A stretch of 64,000 bases of DNA, from positions 1,860,001-1,924,000 of the forward strand of contig JAYPPR010000008.1 in assembly GCA_038131595.1 (NCBI GenBank), in the 5' to 3' direction. The translations under genes and the position numbers were made by a program. This DNA comes from UBA9926 sp038131595 (GTDB taxonomy: Bacteria > Pseudomonadota > Gammaproteobacteria > Pseudomonadales > Azotimanducaceae). Every line of letters starts with the position of its first letter. Position 1 is the first letter of the stretch. The notes beneath the pieces were generated by a model that saw nothing but the letters and a program-made list of their open reading frames with translations, was not told the origin of the DNA and did no database searches. Shown here piece by piece: positions 9,174-18,414 of the stretch.

Positions 9174-10022
9174 ATGAACATTGTTACCTGCAAAAACGTT
9201 GGCGCAGAGGTGTCAGGAGTCGATCTAAGGCAGCTGACTGGTGAGCAATTCCACGCCATTCAGACAGCATTTTTCCGGCACGGCCTTCTCTTTTTCCGTG
9301 ATCAGAACCTTGATGAGTTAGATCACATTGCATTTGCTAAGCGCTGGGGTGATATCAATATCAACCGTTTCTTTAAGGCCCACAGCGAGCATCCTGAGAT
9401 TGCCTTGGTCGAAAAGGAGCCCGACCAGCAGCAGAACATCGGTGGCGGATGGCACACTGACCATTCCTATGATGAGGTGCCTGCGCTGGGCTCCATACTG
9501 GCAGCACGAGAACTCCCGCCAGAGGGTGGGGATACGTGGTTTGTGAGTGCTGCCGATGCTTTTGATCGACTTGACCCTCCGCTGAAAAACTCACTTATAA
9601 AGCTAACTGCAACGCACTCAGGGAAGCATGTATTTGGTAGCACGTCCCCGTACGCTCAGGCTCAACATCAGACGGGGAGACTAAAGGGAACTGATCAGGC
9701 GGATGAACTCCCTGACCCAGTGCATCCGGTCGTGATTTCGCATCCATTGAGCGGGCGCGCGACCCTCTATATCAATCCAGGATTCACCGTTCGAATTAAT
9801 GAACTATCCGAATCGGAGTCGGCTGCAATGCTCGATCGGTTGTATGGCGAAATGATAAGAGACCCGTTCGTTGAGAAATTCGAATGGAAGCCGGGATCCA
9901 TTGCGTTTTGGGACAATCGCGCTACATGGCACTTTGCTCAGAACGACTATCAAGGCCACCGCAGGGAAATGCACCGGATTACCATCGAGGGGGAGCCCCT
10001 TCGTCGCTATATCTCAGGATGA
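9174..10022 (+). CDS. TauD/TfdA-family 2-oxoglutarate dioxygenase
   Basis: A 282-residue Fe(II)/2-oxoglutarate-dependent dioxygenase. The metal triad is visible as H94-x-D96 in GGWHTDHSY and the distal H253 in RATWHFAQNDY, and RREMHRITI supplies the Arg that binds the 2-oxoglutarate carboxylate. Family members hydroxylate taurine, aryloxyacetates, alkyl sulfates or related small acids. There are no sulfonate transporter genes beside it, so the substrate is undetermined. AGAGGT precedes the ATG. The next gene (ilvC) is 128 nt away and probably separately transcribed. Confidence 0.9.
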   Translation: MNIVTCKNVGAEVSGVDLRQLTGEQFHAIQTAFFRHGLLFFRDQNLDELDHIAFAKRWGDININRFFKAHSEHPEIALVEKEPDQQQNIGGGWHTDHSYDEVPALGSILAARELPPEGGDTWFVSAADAFDRLDPPLKNSLIKLTATHSGKHVFGSTSPYAQAQHQTGRLKGTDQADELPDPVHPVVISHPLSGRATLYINPGFTVRINELSESESAAMLDRLYGEMIRDPFVEKFEWKPGSIAFWDNRATWHFAQNDYQGHRREMHRITIEGEPLRRYISG

Positions 10023-10150
10023 GCTAGGGCCCTCGCCCGCCTGAGTATTAACGCGAAACACCGCAACAATGCAGGGTGGAACGGGCTCAATAATTTACCT
10101 ATGCATCGATTTCCCTTAGAGTTAGCGCCTTTGTCGATATGGGGACGGGC

Positions 10151-11626
10151 ATGGCCAACTATTTCAACTCTTTGTCGCTCCGGGAGCAGCTCGCGCAACT
10201 TGGGACCTGTGACTTCATGGATCCGAAGGAGTTCGCTGATGGGGTCGATTATCTGCGTGGGAAAAAAGTCGTCATCGTGGGGTGTGGATCCCAGGGGCTG
10301 AATCAGGGCCTCAACATGCGCGACAGTGGGCTTGACGTCTCCTTTACTCTGAGACAAAGCGCGATCGACGAAAAGCGCGCCTCCTATGTCAACGCGGTCG
10401 ATAATGGATTTAACGTTGGCACCTATGACGAGCTTATCCCCTCTGCCGACCTGGTTCTCAACCTGACGCCTGACAAACAGCATAGTCACGTCGTTAAAGA
10501 AATTGAGCCGTTAATGAAGCAAGGCGCCTGCCTCGCCTACTCGCACGGGTTCAACATTGTCGAAGAAGGCCAAGTGATTCGCCCCGATATTACGGTGATT
10601 ATGGTGGCCCCCAAGTGTCCCGGAACCGAAGTTCGCGAAGAGTACAAGCGAGGGTTCGGTGTGCCCACGCTTATTGCAGTGCATCCTGAAAATGACCCCA
10701 ACGGCGATGGTTTGGCGATCGCTAAAGCGTATGCCGCGGGAACAGGCGGCGATCGAGCAGGCGTCTTAAGGTCGTCATTTGTAGCCGAGGTGAAATCCGA
10801 CCTGATGGGCGAACAAACCATTTTGTGCGGAATGCTGCAGACTGGCTCGCTGCTATGTTTCGACAAGATGATCGAAAAGGGTGTCGATGCTGGATTTGCT
10901 GCAAAACTGATTCAATATGGTTGGGAGACAGTGACCGAGGCATTAAAGCACGGGGGCATCACCAATATGATGGACCGTCTTTCAAACCCAGGAAAAATAC
11001 GTGCGTTCGAGCTTGCAGAAACGCTGAAAGACTTGATGCGCCCGCTGTACGAGAAGCATATGGATGACATCATGACCGGTGCGTTCAGCAGCGGGATGAT
11101 GGATGACTGGGCAGATGATGACGCCAAGCTGCTAGGGTGGCGACAAGAAACAGGTGAGACTGCTTTCGAAACCACTGACGCGAACGAGCAGGCAGATATC
11201 TCCGAGCAGGCTTATTTTGATCTTGGCATTTTGATGGTGGCCATGGTGAAAGCGGGGGTTGAACTCGCGTTTGAGACGATGACCGCTGCTGGGATCAAGG
11301 CTGAATCAGCGTATTATGAGAGTCTCCATGAGGTGCCATTAATCGCGAACACCATCGCTCGAAAGAAGCTGTACGAAATGAACAGTACGATTTCTGACAC
11401 CGCTGAGTATGGCTGCTATCTTTACAACCATGCTTGCCTGCCTCTGCTGCAGTCGTTCATGGAAGGCATTGACGCTGACGTGATTGGTCACGGGCTTGGG
11501 CTTAATGACCAAGGAGTCGACAATCAAACGCTGATCCAAGTGAATGAAGAAATTCGAAACCATCCGGTTGAGGATATTGGCCGAGTTCTGCGTGGTTACA
11601 TGACCGCCATGAAGCGAGCAATCTAA
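10151..11626 (+). CDS. ilvC: Ketol-acid reductoisomerase (NADP+), class II
   Basis: A 491-residue enzyme of branched-chain amino-acid synthesis that isomerises and reduces acetolactate or acetohydroxybutyrate with NADPH and Mg2+. I chose the ATG at 10151 (MANYFNSLSLREQLAQLG) because it aligns with the E. coli start and gives the same length; an in-frame ATG 12 nt upstream also exists. The nucleotide-binding motif is VVIVGCGSQGLNQG, and two KARI C-terminal domains follow, as in the long class typical of enterobacteria and relatives. The ModF-like ATPase gene starts 7 nt downstream. ilvD lies 33 kb away on the other strand. Confidence 0.96.
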   Translation: MANYFNSLSLREQLAQLGTCDFMDPKEFADGVDYLRGKKVVIVGCGSQGLNQGLNMRDSGLDVSFTLRQSAIDEKRASYVNAVDNGFNVGTYDELIPSADLVLNLTPDKQHSHVVKEIEPLMKQGACLAYSHGFNIVEEGQVIRPDITVIMVAPKCPGTEVREEYKRGFGVPTLIAVHPENDPNGDGLAIAKAYAAGTGGDRAGVLRSSFVAEVKSDLMGEQTILCGMLQTGSLLCFDKMIEKGVDAGFAAKLIQYGWETVTEALKHGGITNMMDRLSNPGKIRAFELAETLKDLMRPLYEKHMDDIMTGAFSSGMMDDWADDDAKLLGWRQETGETAFETTDANEQADISEQAYFDLGILMVAMVKAGVELAFETMTAAGIKAESAYYESLHEVPLIANTIARKKLYEMNSTISDTAEYGCYLYNHACLPLLQSFMEGIDADVIGHGLGLNDQGVDNQTLIQVNEEIRNHPVEDIGRVLRGYMTAMKRAI

Positions 11627-11633
11627 TCAACCG

Positions 11634-13064
11634 ATGATCAATCATGAGGCGGCATTTGGTCTTAGTGAGGCCACTATCCGCCTGTCCTATTCCTTCTCAT
11701 TAGGACCGATTACCTGGTCTATCGAACCCGGTGATCGGTGGTTGGTGCTTGGCGAGAATGGCGCTGGAAAGTCTGCCTTGCTCTCAGCCCTATCAGGGAT
11801 GGGTGATTGCGTTTCTGGTGACCGAGCGGTCCCTAGTCAATGTGCGGTGGTATCAAGTGGCTTCCAAAACGCATTGATTGAGGAAGAAATTGCGCTCGAG
11901 CAAGGCGATTTATCCGGCCAAGTGGTTGATGGCACCAAGGCAGCCTCAATACTTCATCAGATAGACCAAGATGACGCGCGTCTCGAGCAGCTGGTGGACG
12001 GGCTCAGTCTGGGTGGTGTGCTCGATAAAGCGTTCCGCTCCCTTTCCACGGGCGAGACACGAAAATTACTGCTCGCCAGGGCGCTGGCGTCCACAGCCGA
12101 CACATTGATCCTGGATGAGCCCTTTCAAGGTTTGGATGCTGAGTCTCTTGCTTGGATGATGGATCAATTCGATTCACTTCTCGGAGGCCGAACACTGATT
12201 TTGGCGACCAACAAGCCCGAAAGTCTTCCTTGTGGCGTCAATCAGTTAATGATCATGGCGCGAGGTCAAGTTGAGGAGACGAGCGCCATCGGCAATGAAG
12301 ACGGCGTTGAATGGCTTGCGCATATCAAGCATTTGGCCGCCCAGCCGGGGGCGATTCCCATATGGGCTGAGCGGGACCGAGTATCGCTGTCGACGCTGGT
12401 TGAGTTAAAGGACGTAACGATCGCTTACGGCGGGCAAGCTGTTTTTGAAAACCTCAATTGGGCCATTCGCCCCAATGAGCATTGGCAGGTTACTGGTCCA
12501 AATGGTGCAGGAAAGACGTCGCTTTTACAGCTGATTACTGGCGATCATCCCCAGTGCTACGTCAACGATGTGAGAGTCTTTGGTTTCAAGCGGGGCTCTG
12601 GCGAGAGTATCTGGGATGTGAAGCGTTACATAGGGGTCGTATCCTCTTCGATTCAAGTGGCGCACCGGATGTCGACATCGGTTGAGCGCACATTGCTCTC
12701 AGGTTTTTATGACTCGATCGGTTTGTATCAGAAGGCCACCGAATCTGAGCGAGCTCACGCGTCGATTTGGCTTGAACGATTAGGCCTCACTCATCTCAAG
12801 CAGGCGCCTTTCTCCAAGCTGTCCTTTGGTGCTCAACGCTTGGTCCTCATTGCGCGATCGATGATCAAGAGTCCACCACTTCTGCTGCTCGATGAGCCTT
12901 GTTTGGGGCTAGATAGTAAGAATCGAGTCTTGGTATTGGCGTTTATCGAGCAGTTGATAGAGCAAGAGGAAACAGCGATCGTCTATGTCAGCCATGACGA
13001 GACCGATCAAATTGCATCGATTGATCGAGTGCTAGATATGAGTCAATTCCTACCCGGACGCTAG
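11634..13064 (+). CDS. Tandem ABC ATPase, ModF-like
   Basis: A 476-residue cytoplasmic protein with two ABC nucleotide-binding domains and no membrane segment. The first has Walker A GENGAGKSA, a signature LSTGETRK and Walker B TLILDEP. The second has GPNGAGKTSLLQLITG, LSFGAQRL and LLLLDEP. This layout matches ModF/PhrA-type proteins, originally linked to molybdenum or photorepair loci but of unsettled function. It starts 7 nt after ilvC, suggesting co-transcription, although nothing connects it to branched-chain amino-acid synthesis. A MOSC protein elsewhere in the window is the only other molybdenum-related gene. Confidence 0.85.
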   Translation: MINHEAAFGLSEATIRLSYSFSLGPITWSIEPGDRWLVLGENGAGKSALLSALSGMGDCVSGDRAVPSQCAVVSSGFQNALIEEEIALEQGDLSGQVVDGTKAASILHQIDQDDARLEQLVDGLSLGGVLDKAFRSLSTGETRKLLLARALASTADTLILDEPFQGLDAESLAWMMDQFDSLLGGRTLILATNKPESLPCGVNQLMIMARGQVEETSAIGNEDGVEWLAHIKHLAAQPGAIPIWAERDRVSLSTLVELKDVTIAYGGQAVFENLNWAIRPNEHWQVTGPNGAGKTSLLQLITGDHPQCYVNDVRVFGFKRGSGESIWDVKRYIGVVSSSIQVAHRMSTSVERTLLSGFYDSIGLYQKATESERAHASIWLERLGLTHLKQAPFSKLSFGAQRLVLIARSMIKSPPLLLLDEPCLGLDSKNRVLVLAFIEQLIEQEETAIVYVSHDETDQIASIDRVLDMSQFLPGR

Positions 13065-13102
13065 GAATTGGAGGTCTAGGGGAAGCGCAATGCGGCCGAG
13101 CT

Positions 13103-13141
13103 GATCCACCGCTGATTGCCTGCCTTATATTCTGGTGGATC
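13103..13141. other. Inverted repeat between convergent genes
   Basis: GATCCACC at 13103-13110 is perfectly complementary to GGTGGATC at 13134-13141, with a 23-nt loop. It lies between the convergent ABC ATPase and SDR genes. There is no T-tract directly after either arm, so a factor-independent terminator is not shown. Confidence 0.4.
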
Positions 13142-13166
13142 GTCTCGCGCCTAACGCGTCATGCGT

Positions 13167-14057
13167 TTAAGAGGACTTTTTTTGTTTGCGTCTAAACGCC
13201 CAGCCTTCCTCGGCAGTGCTTAGGTCCATGATGATTTCCTGGTCGTCCAAGAAAGATTCATAGGAGGCATTCGCGCCCTGATTGACACCATCATTACTAA
13301 AGACTGCGGCCGCACTGAATCGGCCGTTGCCTGCTTGGATGATTTTCCCATTGGGTGCGTCTTCAGCACACATATAGAGGACCGCAGGAGTCACCAAATC
13401 TGGGGCCCGAGCGGGGTCAGGGCTCGAGAGATCCTCGTCTCGTCCCGGAATCGTGTTCGTCAATCGGGTAGCCGCGGCAGGTGCGAGCGTATTCACTCGA
13501 ACATTTTTTGACGCACCCTCGAGCGCCAGGACATTCATCATTCCCACCATTCCCATTTTCGCAGCGCCGTAGTTGGCTTGGCCAAAGTTGCCGAAGATGC
13601 CTGAGGTTGAACTGGTGAGTACGATACGGCCGTAATTTTTTTCATACATGATGGGCCAAGCGGCATGCGTGACATAAGCCGTGCCGTTCAAGTGAACATT
13701 GATGACAATGTCCCAATCGTCCAAATCCATTTTTTTGAAGGTCTTGTCCCTCAAAATGCCAGCGTTATTGACCAGGATGTCAATGGTTCCGAATTCTGCG
13801 ACAGCGTCATCGACGATGCTTTTGGCGCCTGCTCGGTCGGAAACTGAAGCTTTATTGGCAATGGCTATCCCACCCTGTTCTCGGATTTCTTGAACCACTT
13901 GATCCGCCATATCACTCGCGCCAACTCCATCCGCGGAGCCGCCCAGGTCATTGACAACGACTTTCGCGCCCCGCTTTGCGAATTCGAGCGCGTGAGCGCG
14001 CCCAAGCCCGCCACCAGCGCCTGTAACTACAACGACCTTGTCTTTGAATTCGCTCAT
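13167..14057 (-). CDS. SDR-family dehydrogenase, MFE-2-like hydroxyacyl-CoA dehydrogenase type
   Basis: A 296-residue short-chain dehydrogenase. The cofactor motif is T12-G-A-G-G-G-L-G19, NNAG is at 97-100, and the catalytic S150, Y163 and K167 are in place (SST, then ANYGAAKMG). The VVVNDLGG after beta-strand 2 and the longer C-terminus resemble the (3R)-hydroxyacyl-CoA dehydrogenase domain of peroxisomal multifunctional enzyme 2 and 17-beta-hydroxysteroid dehydrogenase 4. An NAD+-dependent step in fatty-acyl or sterol side-chain beta-oxidation is therefore plausible. A strong GGAGGG site precedes the ATG. It is a single-gene unit. Confidence 0.85.
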   Translation of the reverse strand: MSEFKDKVVVVTGAGGGLGRAHALEFAKRGAKVVVNDLGGSADGVGASDMADQVVQEIREQGGIAIANKASVSDRAGAKSIVDDAVAEFGTIDILVNNAGILRDKTFKKMDLDDWDIVINVHLNGTAYVTHAAWPIMYEKNYGRIVLTSSTSGIFGNFGQANYGAAKMGMVGMMNVLALEGASKNVRVNTLAPAAATRLTNTIPGRDEDLSSPDPARAPDLVTPAVLYMCAEDAPNGKIIQAGNGRFSAAAVFSNDGVNQGANASYESFLDDQEIIMDLSTAEEGWAFRRKQKKSS

Positions 14058-14289
14058 CGATTGCCCTCCAGTGATCGCATTTGATTACGCCAGATTGGTT
14101 CGCGGATAACAACTACTGCATGCTCCTAGCGATTGTGTCCAGTCCTTGAAGGTGTCTCATGACTGATGACGATAGGGTTTGCCGACTGCATGGGAATGTC
14201 TGAGGGCAAATGGCTTCCCTCAGGTCATCATGAAGCTGTCTTCTGGCCATTGGTGACCGGTCTTCATCAAGGCTCGGTACCAGCTAGTG

Positions 14290-16422
14290 TCAGGTTCCAT
14301 TTGAGAATGCCATACGCAAAGCGTAGTTTAGTTGTGGCGTCTCTAGTCTCAGTGCCTCCAAAGCGTCTCTGTCGAAGCAGATAAACCTCGCGTCACGATG
14401 GCAAATGACAGTTTCGTTGGTGTTTGGTTCAAAAGGGCGCCAACCCCAGCTGCCGTGGTCAACGACCAGGTTATTCACGGTAACCTCGCCCTCAATCAAT
14501 ATCCACCAGGTGGATTCAAGATTAGTCAGTGGCTCGCCTACCGGGAGTAAACGCACATTCGCAAGGCGGCTAAGTTTTTCAATCACTACTGAGGTGAGGG
14601 ATGAGAAATAGGGTAGAGAGTTCAAGAGAGGACGAATTTGCCAGCGTTTCAGTAATCCATCCTTAAAGGCGGAGTCACTATTGAGCGAGCTAAAGATCTC
14701 GTCCGAGAATGCTGCGATGGTGACTGGCGTAGAGGCAATCACACTGGCATTGCGCTCAGCCACTTGAGTAATCGCCGCCATTTCGCCCATCAAGTCGCCT
14801 GCTTGCAGTTCGGCAATAGTGCGCCACTGGTCGTCTGATTGATGGACAACATCGCAATATCCTGTCAGGAGCAGATAGACCTTGTTGTTACTCGCGTCTC
14901 CTTGCACAAGGATGACATCATCCCGGTTGTAGTGCTCGAGCTTGGCTCCCGCGATGAGGCTGCGAATCCATTTGTCGGGAACCGAATCTCCCATCCATTG
15001 ATTCAAGTAATGGTGAATGAGGGACAAATAAAGACTGTCGTCGCCCGGGATAACAGAATAACTTTTGCCCGCGCTCGCGACTGAGAACGTTGCCCGAAAG
15101 GACTCGGGGAGTTCGTCTACATGAACGAACACTACCCGCTCGGAGGGCGCGTCGACAAATTCAGCAGGATTGCCGTGCAGAACGCCTGCGCCGCCGTCTG
15201 CAATGAGCAAATTGAAAGGTTCTCGGTAAAGCGCTGCGATTCGATCCCTTGTTCGCGGCTGGACCTCACCGCTTTCGGTAAGGGATTCGATTGCTGCGAG
15301 CGAATGATTGTCTCCAACGATGCAAATGCGTTTGTCGGTTCCTTCGATGTTGGAGGTAAATGTTGCGCCCATGGTCGGAATGCTGTGCACAGTGTAGTGG
15401 GGCTCTATCAGCATGCCGTAGTAGTTGATGGGTGAGCTAGGGTCAATTGGCAAATGAATGAAGTGCTCGCGTACCGCCGACTCTTCCCAGCCAAGGCTGA
15501 GCGCGAGTTTTTCCATTGCCATGTTGAATATTTCTGTGGCGGTGATGATCTCTACCCGGTGCGGCGAGATCATTAAAGGCAGCATTGAGCAATGGTCATC
15601 ATGAATGTGGGTTAAAAAACAGGCAGAAATCTGGCTTTTGGCAATGCCTCGCGCTCTTAAATGCACGTCCAGGAAGGGGATCGAGTCAATCAATACATAA
15701 TCCCCGTTATGACAGAGTGCGAGACCCGTGCATGGCTCGTTTGGCGAAAATCCTGAAGCGCCTCCTAACACCTCAACAGAGAACTTGTTAAGTCGACCTG
15801 CAAGATAGTCCAGATGCAGCGGGTAAGCAGGTGTGATTGAGTCAGCATCGATGATGACCTCTCTCGCTTGCTCATCTGCATAAAAGCGATAACTGTCGCG
15901 ATCGATGTGACTGATCGTTACGCCGTTAAACGCTACTTGATTTGCCTCGAAGGGATGACTGCTGACAAGGTCGTCAACGGTTAATGGTTTGCCATCTTGG
16001 TCTTTCAAAGCAGTGGCGATAGAAACGTCGAGCCACTCGGCCGCCTGAATCGATTCCGTTTGCCAGGCCTCGAGTTGCTCGGGATCAGGACCAAGAAGGG
16101 TAATCTTAAGCAGACGCTTGATATCTGCGATGAGCGGGGAGGGACCAATGAGTGCTAACTTTTCGCCGCGTTTCAGGCCCTCGGACACGAAGAGGAAGTG
16201 GTAGAGCATAAACTCGACATTGTGCAGAAGTGACCCATCGCTAGCCCTTGAGTCGGTGAGGACTAATGCATGTATTTGGTCAATCTGGGCCCGGAGCAGT
16301 CCCTTTAATACCTCCGGGGGCTGGCCGATTAGAAAGTTCGTGCCGCTCGCGCGAACTAACTGCGCACCAGTTGCTGGGGTCAGTACCTCGATTCCTGCTT
16401 GATTGACAATGTTGGATGTCAT
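14290..16422 (-). CDS. Metallo-beta-lactamase and cyclic-nucleotide-binding domain protein
   Basis: A 710-residue soluble protein. A metallo-beta-lactamase domain (about 200-450) carries the metal motif H272-I-H-D-D-H277 in FLTHIHDDHCSML, plus a later IVGDNHS. It is followed by a canonical CRP-type cyclic-nucleotide-binding domain (about 480-590) with AGDLMGEMAAITQ and AERNASVIA. The N-terminal 190 residues look like a second, degenerate MBL domain (TNFLIGQPPEVLKGL, then LVLTDSRASDG at the metal-motif position), and the last 110 residues look like a degenerate second nucleotide-binding domain. It may be a hydrolase controlled by cAMP or cGMP. There is no clear ribosome site. A palindrome 53 nt upstream may be an operator. 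Confidence 0.82.
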   Translation of the reverse strand: MTSNIVNQAGIEVLTPATGAQLVRASGTNFLIGQPPEVLKGLLRAQIDQIHALVLTDSRASDGSLLHNVEFMLYHFLFVSEGLKRGEKLALIGPSPLIADIKRLLKITLLGPDPEQLEAWQTESIQAAEWLDVSIATALKDQDGKPLTVDDLVSSHPFEANQVAFNGVTISHIDRDSYRFYADEQAREVIIDADSITPAYPLHLDYLAGRLNKFSVEVLGGASGFSPNEPCTGLALCHNGDYVLIDSIPFLDVHLRARGIAKSQISACFLTHIHDDHCSMLPLMISPHRVEIITATEIFNMAMEKLALSLGWEESAVREHFIHLPIDPSSPINYYGMLIEPHYTVHSIPTMGATFTSNIEGTDKRICIVGDNHSLAAIESLTESGEVQPRTRDRIAALYREPFNLLIADGGAGVLHGNPAEFVDAPSERVVFVHVDELPESFRATFSVASAGKSYSVIPGDDSLYLSLIHHYLNQWMGDSVPDKWIRSLIAGAKLEHYNRDDVILVQGDASNNKVYLLLTGYCDVVHQSDDQWRTIAELQAGDLMGEMAAITQVAERNASVIASTPVTIAAFSDEIFSSLNSDSAFKDGLLKRWQIRPLLNSLPYFSSLTSVVIEKLSRLANVRLLPVGEPLTNLESTWWILIEGEVTVNNLVVDHGSWGWRPFEPNTNETVICHRDARFICFDRDALEALRLETPQLNYALRMAFSNGT

Positions 16423-16474
16423 GGGATTTTGGCCAACCGACCTTGGATTTCAATTCGCAGCATTTAGAAAATTA

Positions 16475-16488
16475 TTGAATCGATTCAA
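16475..16488. promoter_or_regulatory. Perfect 14-bp palindrome, candidate operator
   Basis: TTGAATCGATTCAA is a perfect palindrome, lying 53 bp upstream of the MBL/cyclic-nucleotide gene start (16422, minus strand) in the divergent 478-bp gap before the acyl-CoA dehydrogenase (start 16901). Its symmetry and position suit a dimeric TetR/GntR-type repressor site. No regulator gene lies nearby. The rest of the gap shows only a TATAAT at 16877-16882 just before the dehydrogenase, without a well-spaced -35. Confidence 0.4.
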
Positions 16489-16900
16489 ATTTAGCGCAAC
16501 CCATCACGCATAGGAATAGTCAGACCCAAATCAGGATTGATGCATTTCCGATGTGAGATCGAAGCGCCTTTGTTGGGTGGCCATCGATCGGCAAGTGGAA
16601 ATGCTATGAGTGTAGAGCACGCAGTCGGGTAATCACAAAGTGCTCCGCTTGCCTGGATAGGTGCCGGAGGGCGATTCAAAATTTTGGGATCACGGTTACA
16701 CCCACTCGGGCATTTCAGGCCAATGTCATCTTCGGTTAAGCCTTGCGTGACGCAGATCGTTAATCGTTCTCTGACCAATATTGATTGCTTTGGGATTGCT
16801 TTCGGCTCACGCACAAAGGATTTGAAATTGGCAGTATTTGGACCGTTGGCTCCTATACCGTCCAACGGTGAGAACTTATAATGTGGTTCCGGTATATCAG

Positions 16901-18088
16901 ATGAAAAGGTCAGTGCTCGTGGAAGCCAGCGTTAGAAATCAACTAGACACACAACAACGGGAGTTGTTCTTAGATAATCTCCGACGGTTTTTGAAGGAGG
17001 AAGTTGCTCCTCATTATGACGATTGGGAGTCGTCTGGAATTTGGCCTCGCTCACTTTGGAATCGACTGGGTGAGGAGGGTTTCCTGTGCGTTGATATGCC
17101 TGAAACTTACGGTGGCTACGGTGTCTCCTTTGAGCTCAGTGCTGCCATTGTCGATGAAGTCTCTCGTGCGGGCTTTGGTGCGCTTGCAAGTGGGCTATCA
17201 GTGCACTCGGACATTGTTGCGCCCTACATCCTAAATTTGGGCACCGAAGAGCAACGACAAACCTGGTTGCCCAAAATGGTTTCTGGCGAGGCGGTTGGTG
17301 CCATTGGCATGAGCGAGCCTGGTGCAGGCAGTGATCTCCAAGGGATTCGCACTGCCGCCATCAAGGATGGCGATGATTACTGCATCAACGGTCAAAAAAC
17401 CTTCATTACTAACGGCCAGCATTGTGACGTCCTGGTGCTCGCAACGAAGACAGACCCAAATCTGGGTGCCAAAGGGATTACCTTGTTCACCGTGGATACC
17501 TCGAAGCCTGGCTTTAATCGTGGTCGAAATCTCGAAAAGATGGGTCTCCACAGTGGGGATACTTCTGAACTGTTTTTCGAAGACTTAAGGGTCTCGGCAG
17601 CGGACATCTTGGGCGGCGAGGGCAAAGGCTTTTACAACATGATGAATGAGTTACCCCGAGAGCGTCTTATTCTAGGGGTAGGCTGCGTTGGCGCAGCGCA
17701 AGGTGCATTCGATTTGGCTGTAGATTATGTTCATGAGCGCAAAGCGTTCGGATCAACCATCGCCTCGTTTCAAAACACGCGGTACAAGCTAGCAGAGATG
17801 AAAACCGAGCTTGAATTGAACCGAGCCCTGGCAGAAAAATACACGCAGAAATTTATCGACGGTGAGTTAACAAGCGCCGAGGCATCGATGCTGAAATTGG
17901 CATCGAGTGAAATGCAAGGACGAGTCGTTGATCAGTGCCTCCAGCTTTTCGGTGGTTACGGATACATGAGCGAGTATCCGATTTCGAGAGCCTATGTTGA
18001 TGCGAGAATTCAACGCATTTATGGTGGTACCAGTGAGATTATGAAAGAGTTGGTCTCACGGAGCATTGAGCCCTCCTCCTCGAGCTAA
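16901..18088 (+). CDS. Acyl-CoA dehydrogenase, long-chain type
   Basis: A 395-residue acyl-CoA dehydrogenase if started at the ATG at 16901; the frame extends upstream to 16838, but that part looks non-coding. The middle domain has IGMSEPGAGSDLQGIRT and INGQKTFITNGQH. The C-terminus has FGGYGYMSEYPISRAYVDA, then RIYGGTSEIMKELVSR. The GGTSEIMKE form with Gly at the usual catalytic-Glu position is typical of long-chain and isovaleryl-type enzymes, whose base is a Glu on helix G. The ERLILGVGC near the middle is the region expected to supply it. Electrons go to ETF. A TATAAT lies about 20 nt upstream. Confidence 0.87.
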   Translation: MKRSVLVEASVRNQLDTQQRELFLDNLRRFLKEEVAPHYDDWESSGIWPRSLWNRLGEEGFLCVDMPETYGGYGVSFELSAAIVDEVSRAGFGALASGLSVHSDIVAPYILNLGTEEQRQTWLPKMVSGEAVGAIGMSEPGAGSDLQGIRTAAIKDGDDYCINGQKTFITNGQHCDVLVLATKTDPNLGAKGITLFTVDTSKPGFNRGRNLEKMGLHSGDTSELFFEDLRVSAADILGGEGKGFYNMMNELPRERLILGVGCVGAAQGAFDLAVDYVHERKAFGSTIASFQNTRYKLAEMKTELELNRALAEKYTQKFIDGELTSAEASMLKLASSEMQGRVVDQCLQLFGGYGYMSEYPISRAYVDARIQRIYGGTSEIMKELVSRSIEPSSSS

Positions 18089-18414
18089 CTTGCGGGTTCG
18101 TTGATTCGGTCAGCCTTGTTGTCTCTTGTGTACGGAGTAGGTCGGCTGGCCGATAGATTCCCCAGACGCGTATCGGTAGATTGCTTGCGGTGCAGGTTCT
18201 AGCATCGATCTCGTTAACCGGGAATTGGTCAGCGAGCAAAACTCTGGCGCGGTCACTAACAATCCCGTGCAAATGACGCATAGCCGGGGAAAGAGTTTTT
18301 CAAGAGACTAAGATAGGACGGACAATTTCTGCTTTGGCGAGTGATCAGCAGATACAAAGTAGGGTTGGTAGAAATAAGCGGGATTGAACAAAAAACGCGA
18401 ATAAGGACTCAGGT
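18089..18414. other. Intergenic region, nothing recognised
   Basis: A 326-bp gap between the acyl-CoA dehydrogenase and acyl-CoA synthetase genes. I find no convincing reading frame, hairpin terminator or palindrome. A purine-rich AATAAGGACTCAGGT lies just before the synthetase ATG and probably holds its ribosome site. Confidence 0.5.

Noticed and set aside
10139..10150. Upstream ATG of ilvC at 10139
   Set aside because: Would add four residues before the conserved MANYF start that matches the family N-terminus.
16491..16865. 124-codon minus-strand frame between the MBL/cNMP gene and the acyl-CoA dehydrogenase
   Set aside because: No domain, unusual composition (many Pro, Cys and Asn), no ribosome site; treated as non-coding.
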